Shown here piece by piece: positions 1 through 6,049 of a stretch of 22,996 nt of DNA (position 1 is its first letter; the number at the start of each line of letters is the position of its first letter). The position numbers and the translations under genes were made by a program. The stretch spans positions 1 through 22,996 of the forward strand of contig JAFXAV010000079.1 of assembly GCA_017516785.1 (NCBI GenBank), read 5' to 3'. Below the pieces are notes generated by a model. That model saw nothing but the letters and a program-made list of their open reading frames with translations. It was not told where the DNA came from and did no database searches. This DNA comes from Oscillospiraceae bacterium. Lineage in GTDB: Bacteria > Bacillota_A > Clostridia > Oscillospirales > Oscillospiraceae.

Positions 1-138
1 ATGTGCATGCCCGGCGACAACGTTGTCATGAACGTTGAGCTGATCACCCCCATCGCTATCGAGAAGGGCCTGCGTTTCGCTATCCGTGAAGGCGGCCGTA
101 CCGTCGGTTCCGGTGTCGTCACCGAGATCTTCGACTAA
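1..138 (+). CDS. tuf: Elongation factor Tu, C-terminal fragment
   Basis: This is the last 46 codons of EF-Tu, the GTPase that delivers aminoacyl-tRNA to the ribosome; the 5' part lies outside the window. The frame opens at base 1 and ends in TAA at 136-138. The protein reads through the typical domain 3 end, with [18 protein letters not shown] followed by [19 protein letters not shown] and a final EIFD. The methionine at base 1 is internal to the protein and not a start. An intrinsic terminator follows 28 bases downstream, so this copy closes its transcript. I am confident of the identity; whether the genome has a second tuf cannot be seen. Confidence 0.96.
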   Translation: MCMPGDNVVMNVELITPIAIEKGLRFAIREGGRTVGSGVVTEIFD

Positions 139-166
139 TCTCTTAGCTTAACCGAGTGAGTAACCA

Positions 167-198
167 AATCCCCCAACCGCAAGGTTGGGGGATTTTTT
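167..198 (+). terminator. Intrinsic terminator after tuf
   Basis: AATCCCCCAACC is followed by a short GCAA loop and GGTTGGGGGATT, then a run of six T (193-198). The strong GC stem with U-tail lies just after the tuf stop codon and should end the tuf transcript. Confidence 0.93.
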
Positions 199-222
199 CA
201 TATTGATTTGCTTAATAAAATT

Positions 223-257
223 AAAAGCACCGCAGGGAACTTTCCTGCGGTGCTTTT
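223..257. terminator. rnpB: Bidirectional terminator between tuf and rnpB
   Basis: AAAAGCACCGCAGG, a GAACTTT-like loop and CCTGCGGTGCTTTTT form a long stem with A-rich and T-rich flanks on both sides. It lies immediately past the 3' end of the leftward RNase P RNA gene and can also stop read-through from tuf, so it works for both converging units. On the minus strand the U-tail reads TTTTAATTTTATT. Confidence 0.9.
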
Positions 258-261
258 TAAA

Positions 262-602
262 TGCGACACTGGTCTATAAGCCGGGTTCTGTTTAAACAGC
301 CATCTATCTAGTCCCGCAATTGCTCACGGGATCAAGCCGCCTCCCTGGGACGACCGGGTCAGTCGTATGTCCCTCCACGGCGTTGCTCCGGATAGAGTTT
401 ACATCGTAAAACCTATGTCTCCATAGGCCGGGTGGGCTCTTACCCCACCTTTTCACCCTTACCTTACGGCGGTATATCTCTGTTGCACTTGTCCTGGGGT
501 TACCCCCGGCGGGCGTTACCCGTTATCCTTACCCTGTGGAGCCCGGACTTTCCTCATCTGGGGCCTTTCGGCGCCCATCCGCGGCTGTCCAACCAGGTCG
601 CT
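262..602 (-). ncRNA. rnpB: RNase P RNA, bacterial type A
   Basis: This is the catalytic RNA of ribonuclease P, which matures tRNA 5' ends. On the minus strand the conserved core GAGGAAAGTCCGGGCTCC (complement of about 538-555) opens the molecule. The internal GTAAGGGTGAAAAGGTG and GGTAAGAGCCCACC blocks are typical of the type A fold. The 3' end carries ACAGAACCCGGCTTATAG (complement of about 275-292). The ends pair as helix P1: GCGACCTGGT at the 5' end with ACCAGTGTCGC at the 3' end. That sets the boundaries at about 602 and 262, accurate to a few bases. Type A is usual in Clostridia, whereas Bacilli carry type B. A consensus promoter lies just upstream and a terminator just downstream. An open frame at 432-674 on the other strand is a by-product of this RNA gene. 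Confidence 0.96.
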
Positions 603-607
603 GAAAT

Positions 608-636
608 ATTGTACTCTATCGGATTCAAAAAGTCAA
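608..636 (-). promoter_or_regulatory. rnpB: Sigma-A promoter of rnpB
   Basis: Reading the minus strand, TTGACT (631-636), a 17-base spacer and TACAAT (608-613) form a near-consensus housekeeping promoter. The predicted start near 601-602 coincides with the 5' strand of helix P1. It is back to back with the murD promoter at 642-670. Confidence 0.88.
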
Positions 637-641
637 ATGTC

Positions 642-670
642 TTGCAAAATCTTTTGGGAAAGGATATACT
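642..670 (+). promoter_or_regulatory. murD: Sigma-A promoter of the murD-ispD-ispF cluster
   Basis: TTGCAA (642-647), a 17-base spacer and TATACT (665-670) form a good promoter. A second TATAAT at 670-675 overlaps it. The predicted start near 677 leaves a leader of under 30 bases before the murD start. Only five bases separate its -35 from the -35 of the divergent rnpB promoter. Confidence 0.78.
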
Positions 671-704
671 ATAATTACGAAATTATGGGAAAGAGGCGTT
701 GGAT

Positions 705-2069
705 ATGGTGAACGCATTTGATACTTACTTTAATTCTCTGAAGGGCAAGCGCATCGCGGTCTTCGGTCTGGGTGTCAGCAACCGCCCTCTGGTGCGGCTG
801 CTGCTGGAATTCGGCTGCGATGTACTGGGCTGTGACAAGACCCCCAGAGAGCAGCTCGATGAGGAAGTTCTGGAACTGGAGCGTCAGGGCTGTAAGCTCA
901 GCGTGGGCGAACATTATCTGGAAAACCTTTCAGCCGACCTGGTGTTCCGTACCCCCGGCATGCACCCTGCTAATCCCGCTTTGGTGGAGCTGCGGGAAAA
1001 GGGCGCCGAGGTGACTTCCGAGATGGAAATTTTCTTCGAGGTCTGTCCCTGCACCATCATCGCCGTCACCGGCTCCGACGGCAAAACCACAACCACCACA
1101 CTGGTTTCCGAAATGCTGAAAGCCAGCGGTAAGACTGTCTGGCTGGGCGGCAATATCGGAACGCCCCTGCTCCCCAGAGTCCGGGAAATGCAGGAAAATG
1201 ATGTTGCCGTGGTGGAGCTCAGCTCCTTCCAGCTGATGGATATGAAGCGCAGCCCCCATGTGGCCCTGGTGACCAATCTGGCTCCCAACCATCTGGATGT
1301 CCACAAGGACATGGATGAGTACGTGGAAGCAAAAAAGAACATTTTCCGGTTCCAGAGTGAATCCGATATTCTGGTCATTAACGCCGACAATGATATCACC
1401 GCTCCCTTTGTGGGTAACGGTGTGACCAAGTCCTTCTCCCGTCAGGGTAAAGATGCATCCGTCTGGCTGGAAGGAGAGACCATCCTGAGAAACGGCACTC
1501 CTGTACTGAACAAGGGCGATATCCTGATTCCCGGCGAACATAACGTGGAAAATTACATGGCCGCCATCGCAGTGGTGGAGGGTCTGGTGGATGATGAGAC
1601 TATCCGCCATGTAGCCAGGACCTTCGGCGGTGTGGAGCACCGCATTGAGCTGGTTCGTGTCAAGGACGGCGTCCGGTTCTATAATGACTCCATCGCATCC
1701 AGTCCCAGCCGCACCATCGCCGGTCTGAAGAGCTTCTCTGAAAAAGTGATCCTCATCGTAGGCGGCTATGACAAGCACATTCCTTATGACGTACTGGGAC
1801 CCGAGATCTGTGAGCATGTAAAGATTCTGGTTCTGGGCGGTGCCACCGGTCCCAAGATTCGGGATGCAGTTCTGAACTGCTCCGACTATAAGCCTGGTTT
1901 CCCAGAAATCATCGAGTGCGGTGATTTTGCTTCTGCCGTCAAGGCTTCCGCCGAAGCAGCGAAGGAAGGCGATGTGGTCCTGATGAGTCCTGCCAGCGCT
2001 GCCTTCGATCAGTTCAAGAACTTCATGGTCCGCGGTAAATTCTTCAAGAAAATGGTAATGGAGCTGTAA
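705..2069 (+). CDS. murD: UDP-N-acetylmuramoylalanine--D-glutamate ligase
   Basis: This cytoplasmic ATP-dependent ligase adds D-glutamate to UDP-MurNAc-L-alanine, the second amino acid step of peptidoglycan precursor synthesis. The 454 residues fit the family. An N-terminal Rossmann part (IAVFGLGVSN, 17-26) comes first. The central Mur ligase domain has the P-loop GSDGKTTT (123-130, Lys127), GGNIG (148-152) and NHLDVH (195-200). The C-terminal domain has YNDSIASSPSRT and GGYDKHIPY. The frame stays open to a TTG at 699, but AGAGG at 692-696 is only two bases from it and eight from ATG 705, so I chose ATG 705. It heads a cluster with ispD and ispF under its own promoter, not a division-wall cluster. 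MurC and FolC families are excluded by length and by the D-Glu ligase C-terminal motif. Confidence 0.96.
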   Translation: MVNAFDTYFNSLKGKRIAVFGLGVSNRPLVRLLLEFGCDVLGCDKTPREQLDEEVLELERQGCKLSVGEHYLENLSADLVFRTPGMHPANPALVELREKGAEVTSEMEIFFEVCPCTIIAVTGSDGKTTTTTLVSEMLKASGKTVWLGGNIGTPLLPRVREMQENDVAVVELSSFQLMDMKRSPHVALVTNLAPNHLDVHKDMDEYVEAKKNIFRFQSESDILVINADNDITAPFVGNGVTKSFSRQGKDASVWLEGETILRNGTPVLNKGDILIPGEHNVENYMAAIAVVEGLVDDETIRHVARTFGGVEHRIELVRVKDGVRFYNDSIASSPSRTIAGLKSFSEKVILIVGGYDKHIPYDVLGPEICEHVKILVLGGATGPKIRDAVLNCSDYKPGFPEIIECGDFASAVKASAEAAKEGDVVLMSPASAAFDQFKNFMVRGKFFKKMVMEL

Positions 2070-2072
2070 ATT

Positions 2073-2795
2073 ATGATTCTGAGTACAATTGCCAGCGGCA
2101 TGCGCAAAGTGCTGCCGATCAAATACTGCGGCGCGGTGGTCGTGGCTGCAGGTACTGCCTCCCGGATGGGTGGCATCGACAAGGTGATGGCAGAATTGGC
2201 CGGTGAGCCGATGATTGTCCGCACCGTGCGCCAGTTCCAGTCCTGCGACGTCATCAAGGAAATCGTCATCGTCACCCGGCCGGACCTGATTCTGCCCATT
2301 ACCAATCTCTGCCGGGAATTTGACAAGGTGAAGATGGTGGTTGCCGGTGGAAACAGCCGTCAGGAATCTGTGGGTCTGGGTCTCAATGCTCTGTCCGACA
2401 AGGTGAAGCTGGTGGCGGTTCAGGACGGCGCCCGTCCTCTGATCACCGTGGAAGTCATCGACCGGACGGTTCGCGCTGCCCATACTTACAGCGCCGCGGC
2501 TCCTGCCATCCCTGTCAAGGACACCATCAAGGTGGTTCAGGGGGGCGTGGTGGTTGCTACTCCTGAGCGGAAGGAGCTTCAGGCAGTGCAGACTCCCCAG
2601 GTTTTCGATCTGGATCTGTTGCGGGGAGCGCTGAAAAAGGCCGCTGACGACGGCGCGGAAGTGACCGATGACTGCTCCGCTGTGGAGCTGATGGGCATGT
2701 CCGTCAAAATCGTGGAGGGTGACGAGCATAACATCAAGGTCACCACCCCCATGGATCTGAAAATTGCTGAAATGCTGCTGGAGGGAACCTTATGA
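2073..2795 (+). CDS. ispD: 2-C-methyl-D-erythritol 4-phosphate cytidylyltransferase
   Basis: IspD transfers CMP from CTP to methylerythritol phosphate, the third step of the MEP route to isoprenoids. The 240-residue protein shows the nucleotide-binding [13 protein letters not shown] (25-37, Arg31 and Lys37 contacting CTP), then [15 protein letters not shown] and TDDCSAVE in the expected order. It starts three bases after the murD stop; GGAG at 2060-2063 inside murD lies nine bases before ATG 2073. A later ATG at 2100 would give a more canonical N-terminus but has no good ribosome site. The stop overlaps the ispF start as ATGA, so the two are translationally coupled. I see both catalytic motifs and regard the call as firm. 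Confidence 0.96.
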   Translation: MILSTIASGMRKVLPIKYCGAVVVAAGTASRMGGIDKVMAELAGEPMIVRTVRQFQSCDVIKEIVIVTRPDLILPITNLCREFDKVKMVVAGGNSRQESVGLGLNALSDKVKLVAVQDGARPLITVEVIDRTVRAAHTYSAAAPAIPVKDTIKVVQGGVVVATPERKELQAVQTPQVFDLDLLRGALKKAADDGAEVTDDCSAVELMGMSVKIVEGDEHNIKVTTPMDLKIAEMLLEGTL

Positions 2796-3277
2796 GAATC
2801 GGACACGGATACGATGTGCACAAGCTGGTGGAAGGCCGGGACCTGATCATCGGCGGCGTGAATATTCCCCACAGCGTCGGCCTTCTGGGTCATTCCGATG
2901 CGGATGTGATGCTCCATGCGGTGATGGATGCCTTGCTGGGTGCCGCGGGCCTGCGGGACATCGGCTATCACTTCCCGGATACGGATATGCGCTACAAGGG
3001 CGCTGATTCCCGGATGCTTTTGAGAGAAGTCCGGGAGAAAATCGCCGCTGCCGGTTACCGGATCAGCAATATTGATGTGACCATGATCGCCCAGGCTCCC
3101 AAGCTGAAGCCCCACATCCCCCAGATGATGGAGAATATCGCTTCCGATCTGCAGATCGATGTGAGCCGGGTCAATGTAAAAGCTACCACCGAAGAGCATC
3201 TGGGCTTCACCGGCGAAAAGCTGGGTATGTCCTGCCACGCGGTGTGCCTGTTGGAGGAATCATATGGAAATCGGTGA
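2792..3277 (+). CDS. ispF: 2-C-methyl-D-erythritol 2,4-cyclodiphosphate synthase
   Basis: IspF cyclises CDP-methylerythritol 2-phosphate with release of CMP, two steps after IspD in the MEP pathway; it is normally a trimer with one active-site metal per subunit. The 161 residues begin [11 protein letters not shown], giving the metal ligands Asp8 and His10, with His42 in [16 protein letters not shown] (61-65) and the C-terminal [15 protein letters not shown] are the other family signatures. It overlaps ispD by four bases (ATGA). Its own 3' end overlaps the next gene by 14 bases. Some bacteria fuse IspD and IspF; here they are separate but coupled. Confidence 0.96.
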   Translation: MRIGHGYDVHKLVEGRDLIIGGVNIPHSVGLLGHSDADVMLHAVMDALLGAAGLRDIGYHFPDTDMRYKGADSRMLLREVREKIAAAGYRISNIDVTMIAQAPKLKPHIPQMMENIASDLQIDVSRVNVKATTEEHLGFTGEKLGMSCHAVCLLEESYGNR

Positions 3278-3968
3278 AATAAAGAAATTCAAAATGTCCC
3301 CTGTCCGCAGATCCATAAAATTTGTCTGCGGCGACAATGCCCTGATGCTGGAAAACCAGTGGGGCACCTGGCATCTGATGGCAAAGGATGCATCCTGCAA
3401 GACCCTCTACTGCGACATCCCCCTGGGTGATACCAAGATGCTGCGGAACGTGGAGTACGGCATTCATGCCCATTCCAAGGGCAAGATGCTGGCAACCGTC
3501 GGTAAGATCATGTATGTTTTCGATTTTGCCGGCCGCAAGGCTGCAACCAACCTGCTGGGCATCCGCATCTTCGGCTCCCAGGCCTGGGGCGAAAATGTGC
3601 AGCATCCCTGGCGGGCCGAGTACTTAGGCCTTTTCGGCCTGGAAGTCCCCGAACTGAAGTTCGACCCCATCGCAGGCGAGCTGTTCTGGAAGGGCTTTAT
3701 GGAAAGCGAGCAGGCTATCATCTCCATGATCAAGGAAGGCAAGGACCGGGCAAAGGTGCTGCGGCAGCAGCTGTGGATCTGGATGTGCCCTGCATTTCCC
3801 TATGAAAAGTGCGGCAATATCCGCTTCCAGATCACTTGCAACGCAAACGGAAATGAAATTGTGTTCCATCATCTGAACAAGCCTCAGCTGATGGAGGACG
3901 CAGTTACCTTCAAGGGCATGATGCCTGAAATCATCGCCGAGCGTTGGAATTTCGTTATTGAAGAATAA
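3264..3968 (+). CDS. Conserved-looking hypothetical protein of the isp cluster
   Basis: I do not recognise this 234-residue protein. A strong TTGGAGGAA site (3251-3259) lies just before ATG 3264, and the gene overlaps the end of ispF by 14 bases, so it is translated as part of this operon. It has no signal peptide, membrane segment or cysteine-rich metal motif. The composition suggests a folded, mixed alpha/beta cytoplasmic protein. Visible landmarks are [12 protein letters not shown] (31-42), [20 protein letters not shown] (102-121) and a tryptophan-rich stretch [17 protein letters not shown] (169-185). The periodic aromatic residues and strand-like N-terminal half hint at a beta sandwich, but that is inference. 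Codon use matches the neighbours. A role linked to cell-wall or isoprenoid supply is only guilt by association. It is followed by a terminator. Confidence 0.85.
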   Translation: MEIGEIKKFKMSPVRRSIKFVCGDNALMLENQWGTWHLMAKDASCKTLYCDIPLGDTKMLRNVEYGIHAHSKGKMLATVGKIMYVFDFAGRKAATNLLGIRIFGSQAWGENVQHPWRAEYLGLFGLEVPELKFDPIAGELFWKGFMESEQAIISMIKEGKDRAKVLRQQLWIWMCPAFPYEKCGNIRFQITCNANGNEIVFHHLNKPQLMEDAVTFKGMMPEIIAERWNFVIEE

Positions 3969-3971
3969 ATC

Positions 3972-4001
3972 AAAAGACCCATCCATTAGGATGGGTCTTT
4001 T
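3972..4001. terminator. Bidirectional terminator between the murD cluster and the sugar kinase gene
   Basis: AAAAGACCCATCC, loop ATTA, then GGATGGGTCTTTT form a nine-base stem flanked by A-run and T-run. It sits between two converging genes (stops at 3968 and 4011) and can serve both. Confidence 0.9.
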
Positions 4002-4010
4002 GGCGTCTTG

Positions 4011-5098
4011 TTACCGCTTGATCTCAAAATTCATGTTCATGATGGCCTTGATGGCGTCGGCATTGTCAGTGATATTGGCGTCGCCGTGGATGGTGTGCTT
4101 GATGACGGAGCTGGCAACGGCGAAATTGACCATGTCCATGGGCTTGTAGTTCTTCATCATGGCATAGATCAGGCCGCTGGCAAAGGCATCGCCGCCGCCC
4201 ACGCGGTCGAGAATGTTGAAGGTGAAGAGCTTGCTCTCGAAGGTGTGGCCCTGGTACCAGAGGTATGCCTTCAGACTGTTGGAGGAGCCGGAGTGGGCAT
4301 AACGCACATGGCGGGCAATGCACTGCAGGTTGGGGTAGCGCTCGATGAAGTGCTGGAAGACCTCATCCTGCTCTTCGTAGCTGGGCTGCAGGGGAACGCC
4401 GTCCTTCCAGTCGCCTTTGCTGTGGTCATTTTCATCCTTCCAAAGGTGGTATGGCTCGATGCCCAGCAGCACGTCCACATAGGGCAGGCACATGGTGCAG
4501 TAGGCTCTTGCCTCTTCCCAGGTCCAGAGGGTGGAGCGGAAGTTGCCGTCGAAGGAGACGGTTAGGCCCTTTTCCTTGGCGGTCTTCAGGCAGCGGAGGA
4601 TAAAGTCGGCACAGGTCTGGTTCAAGGCGGGGGTGATGCCGGACAGGTGCAGCCAGGTGTAGCCATCCAGCAGGCTGTCTACATCCACCTTGGACAGGTC
4701 ATACTCGGTAAGGGCGGAATGCTTCCGGTCGTAGATAACCCGGCTGGCGCGGATTCCGTAGCCGGTTTCCAGGTAGTAAGTACCCAGACGATGGGTGGGA
4801 GTTTCGGCGGGGGTGGAGAGAATGACGGGGGTGCAGTGGACATCGTTGGAGCGGAGCATACGGATGGCACTCTTGCCCAGGGAGTTGTCCGGCACCACGG
4901 AGAAGAAGGTGCTGTCTACGCCCAGATTTGCAAGGCTCAGGGCGATGTTGGCCTCCGCGCCGCCGTAGGTAGCTTCGAAGTTGTTCGCCATACGGATTTT
5001 TCGTAGTTGGGAGGGGAGAGGCGAAGCATGGTTTCGCCGATGGTGATGAACTTGTGGCTGGTGTCGATGTTTTCAAGCAGTGGGTTATGGTGTTCCAT
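4011..5098 (-). pseudogene. kdgK: 2-keto-3-deoxygluconate kinase (PfkB family), one-base frameshift near the N-terminus
   Basis: PfkB-family sugar kinase of the KDG kinase type, which phosphorylates 2-keto-3-deoxygluconate during uronate or pectin breakdown. The start is ATG at 5096-5098, seven bases after AGGAGG. That frame encodes MEHHNPLLENIDTSHKFITI and on to LRLSPPNYEK, then runs off into unrelated sequence with a stop at 4937. The rest of the protein (NNFEATYGGAEANIALSLAN to the end) is in another frame. Adding one base to the A5 run (T5 at 4997-5001 on the plus strand) restores one 362-residue protein reading PPNYEK-IR-MANNFEA. The body has the N-terminal PfkB GGAEANIALSLANLG and C-terminal DRVGGGDAFASGL with the catalytic Asp. 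The in-frame ATG at 4991 has no ribosome site. It may be a sequencing error, a real lesion or slippage. The exact sugar substrate is inferred. Confidence 0.85.
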
Positions 5099-5135
5099 AT
5101 AAAAGCCTCCTATTATTTCAGGTGCATACAAATAT

Positions 5136-5163
5136 ATTATAATGGGGGGAATTGGGCATTCAA
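5136..5163 (-). promoter_or_regulatory. kdgK: Probable promoter of the sugar kinase gene
   Basis: On the minus strand, TTGAAT (5158-5163), a 16-base spacer and a perfect TATAAT (5136-5141) lie about 40 bases before the kinase start. A dedicated promoter downstream of the hairpin at 5206-5228 implies separate expression from the ribbon-helix-helix gene. Confidence 0.65.
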
Positions 5164-5205
5164 TGCAGAAAAAGAAGAGGAAATCTTATAGAAAATAACG
5201 GAAAT

Positions 5206-5228
5206 GCCGGATCCTGTCGGGATCCGGC
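5206..5228 (-). terminator. Hairpin after the ribbon-helix-helix gene
   Basis: GCCGGATCC, loop of five, GGATCCGGC make a perfect nine-base stem seven bases past the stop of the leftward gene at 5236. The minus-strand tail is ATTTCCGTTATTTTC, only moderately T-rich, so termination is likely but may be partial. Confidence 0.65.
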
Positions 5229-5235
5229 TCAACAA

Positions 5236-5415
5236 TTACTCTTTTTTAGATTCAGGGATTGTTCCGTGAATTTCTTCAAATTCAGTGATTCTCTTCTTGA
5301 TCAGCTGTTCAATTTCCTTGTTTTTTGTGCGGCCCTCATATGCGGCGATATACGCCAGCTTGTCCAACAGCTGCTGAGGGACTCGGAGTGTATAGCGGGG
5401 CAGATTATCTTTCAT
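5236..5415 (-). CDS. Small ribbon-helix-helix (Arc/CopG-like) DNA-binding protein
   Basis: A 59-residue protein beginning MKDNLPRYTLRVPQQLLDKL. The strand RYTLRVP followed by helix QQLLDKLAYIAAYEG, a turn, and helix TKNKEIEQLIKKRITEFEEI is the ribbon-helix-helix pattern of Arc and CopG repressors. In that family dimers insert the paired strand into the DNA major groove; the DNA-facing residues would be Arg7, Thr9 and Arg11. AGAGGTGA lies about eight bases before ATG 5415, and codon phase is clean through to the TAA at 5236-5238. It is divergent from a small gene at 5514, and the shared gap has repeated TGACGCAT sites, so autoregulation is plausible. No toxin gene lies directly downstream, as a toxin-antitoxin pair would need. 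I am fairly sure of the fold and unsure of the target. Confidence 0.82.
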   Translation of the reverse strand: MKDNLPRYTLRVPQQLLDKLAYIAAYEGRTKNKEIEQLIKKRITEFEEIHGTIPESKKE

Positions 5416-5428
5416 AATGACTCACCTC

Positions 5429-5498
5429 TGACGCATTCTTGACATTATTATAGAATTGTGTTAGGATAATTTGTGAAAATGACGAAATAGTGACGCAT
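5429..5498. promoter_or_regulatory. Divergent promoter and operator-like region
   Basis: Rightward, TTGACA (5439-5444), a 17-base spacer and TAGGAT (5462-5467) form a promoter for the gene at 5514. Leftward, TATAAT (5447-5452 complement) with a weak TTCACA (5472-5477) serves the ribbon-helix-helix gene, so the two promoters overlap. The octamer TGACGCAT occurs at 5429-5436 and again at 5491-5498, bracketing both promoters. ATTCT (5435-5439) and AGAAT (5452-5456) are inverted around the -35. The repeats are candidate operators. Confidence 0.55.
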
Positions 5499-5513
5499 AG
5501 AATGGGGAGAAAG

Positions 5514-5750
5514 ATGGATATTTGGAATGATTTTATTCTTCCGGAACTGCTGATGGCTGCAAAAGGTGATCGGGACTACCAGAAAATGCTGGCAGAAAAC
5601 CGGTTTCTGGAAGATGATTACAGCAAAGTGATGGACAGGTTATCGGAAGCGGAGAGGGAATGTATGGATTCGTATATTGCATCCTGTGAGAATCTTGGTT
5701 ACCGGTTGGCTCAGCTTGCCTATGAGTTGGGCGCATCATCTGACAAATGA
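5514..5750 (+). CDS. Small helical protein of unknown function
   Basis: I do not recognise this 78-residue protein with certainty. The start chosen is ATG 5514, preceded by GGGGAGAAAG; the frame is open further up to GTG 5490 and ATG 5502, but those lack a ribosome site. It begins MDIWNDFILPELLMAAKGDR and is acidic and almost wholly helical. A predicted coiled or paired-helix stretch covers YQKMLAENRFLEDDYSKVMD (residues about 22-41), and a second helix runs from LSEAERECMD to LAYELG. The layout resembles short two-helix proteins often found beside phage or conjugative genes in gut Firmicutes, but I cannot assign a named family. It is expressed divergently from the ribbon-helix-helix gene and closed by the hairpin at 5757-5792. 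Confidence 0.6.
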   Translation: MDIWNDFILPELLMAAKGDRDYQKMLAENRFLEDDYSKVMDRLSEAERECMDSYIASCENLGYRLAQLAYELGASSDK

Positions 5751-5756
5751 ACAAAG

Positions 5757-5792
5757 AAAACCTCCCGGGCATAGATTGTGCCGGGAGGTTTT
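5757..5792 (+). terminator. Terminator-like hairpin whose right arm holds the next ribosome site
   Basis: AAAACCTCCCGGGCA, loop, TGCCGGGAGGTTTT form a strong stem directly after the stop at 5750. The right arm contains GGGAGG (5783-5788), nine bases before ATG 5798 of the DUF3343 gene. The T-tail is only four bases, followed by GCGTTATG. It can act as a terminator, as a lid on translation of the next gene, or both. Confidence 0.75.
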
Positions 5793-5797
5793 GCGTT

Positions 5798-6049
5798 ATG
5801 AGTGTGTTTTTTGTCACTTTCCGTTCGGTTACACTGGCCCAGCGGGGAGAGCGGGTGCTGAATCGGGGAAAAATCAGCAGCCAACTGCAGCGGACTCCCC
5901 GATGGATGGAGGAACAGGGATGCGGCTACGCCCTGCGGGTTCGGGGGGATGAGGCGGAAAGAGCCGTACAGCTGCTACGGGAAAACGGAATTCATTTCCG
6001 GAAAGTATATCGCCAGCAGGGAAGTGCTGTGGAGGAAGCGGAGCTATGA
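5798..6049 (+). CDS. DUF3343 protein, putative Se/S carrier-like
   Basis: An 83-residue protein of the DUF3343 kind, small proteins described as putative selenium or sulfur carriers and often encoded beside a cysteine desulfurase. It starts MSVFFVTFRSVTLAQRGERV, matching the family pattern of a short strand, FRS and a helix. It has the single conserved cysteine in EQGCGYALRV (Cys42) and ends with the usual helix ERAVQLLRENGIHFRKVYRQ. The frame is open upstream to 5747, but ATG 5798 has GGGAGG nine bases before it and gives the family N-terminus. It overlaps the desulfurase start by four bases (ATGA), so persulfide hand-off between the two products is a reasonable inference. The ribosome site lies inside the upstream hairpin. 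Confidence 0.82.
   Translation: MSVFFVTFRSVTLAQRGERVLNRGKISSQLQRTPRWMEEQGCGYALRVRGDEAERAVQLLRENGIHFRKVYRQQGSAVEEAEL

Noticed and set aside
432..674. 80-codon rightward open frame
   Set aside because: Lies almost wholly inside the RNase P RNA gene on the other strand and has no ribosome site.
930..2729. Long minus-strand open frame across murD and ispD
   Set aside because: Antisense to two firmly identified enzymes, with low-complexity composition and no motif.
4008..4565. Rightward open frame of 185 codons
   Set aside because: Antisense to the KDG kinase; repetitive Val/Gly/Ala composition typical of a shadow frame.
5152..5442. 96-codon rightward open frame
   Set aside because: Overlaps the ribbon-helix-helix gene on the opposite strand, which has a recognisable fold and a ribosome site; this frame has neither.
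5236..5750. Toxin-antitoxin pair formed by the ribbon-helix-helix protein and the 78-residue protein
   Set aside because: The genes are divergent rather than in one operon, and the 78-residue protein does not resemble a known toxin.
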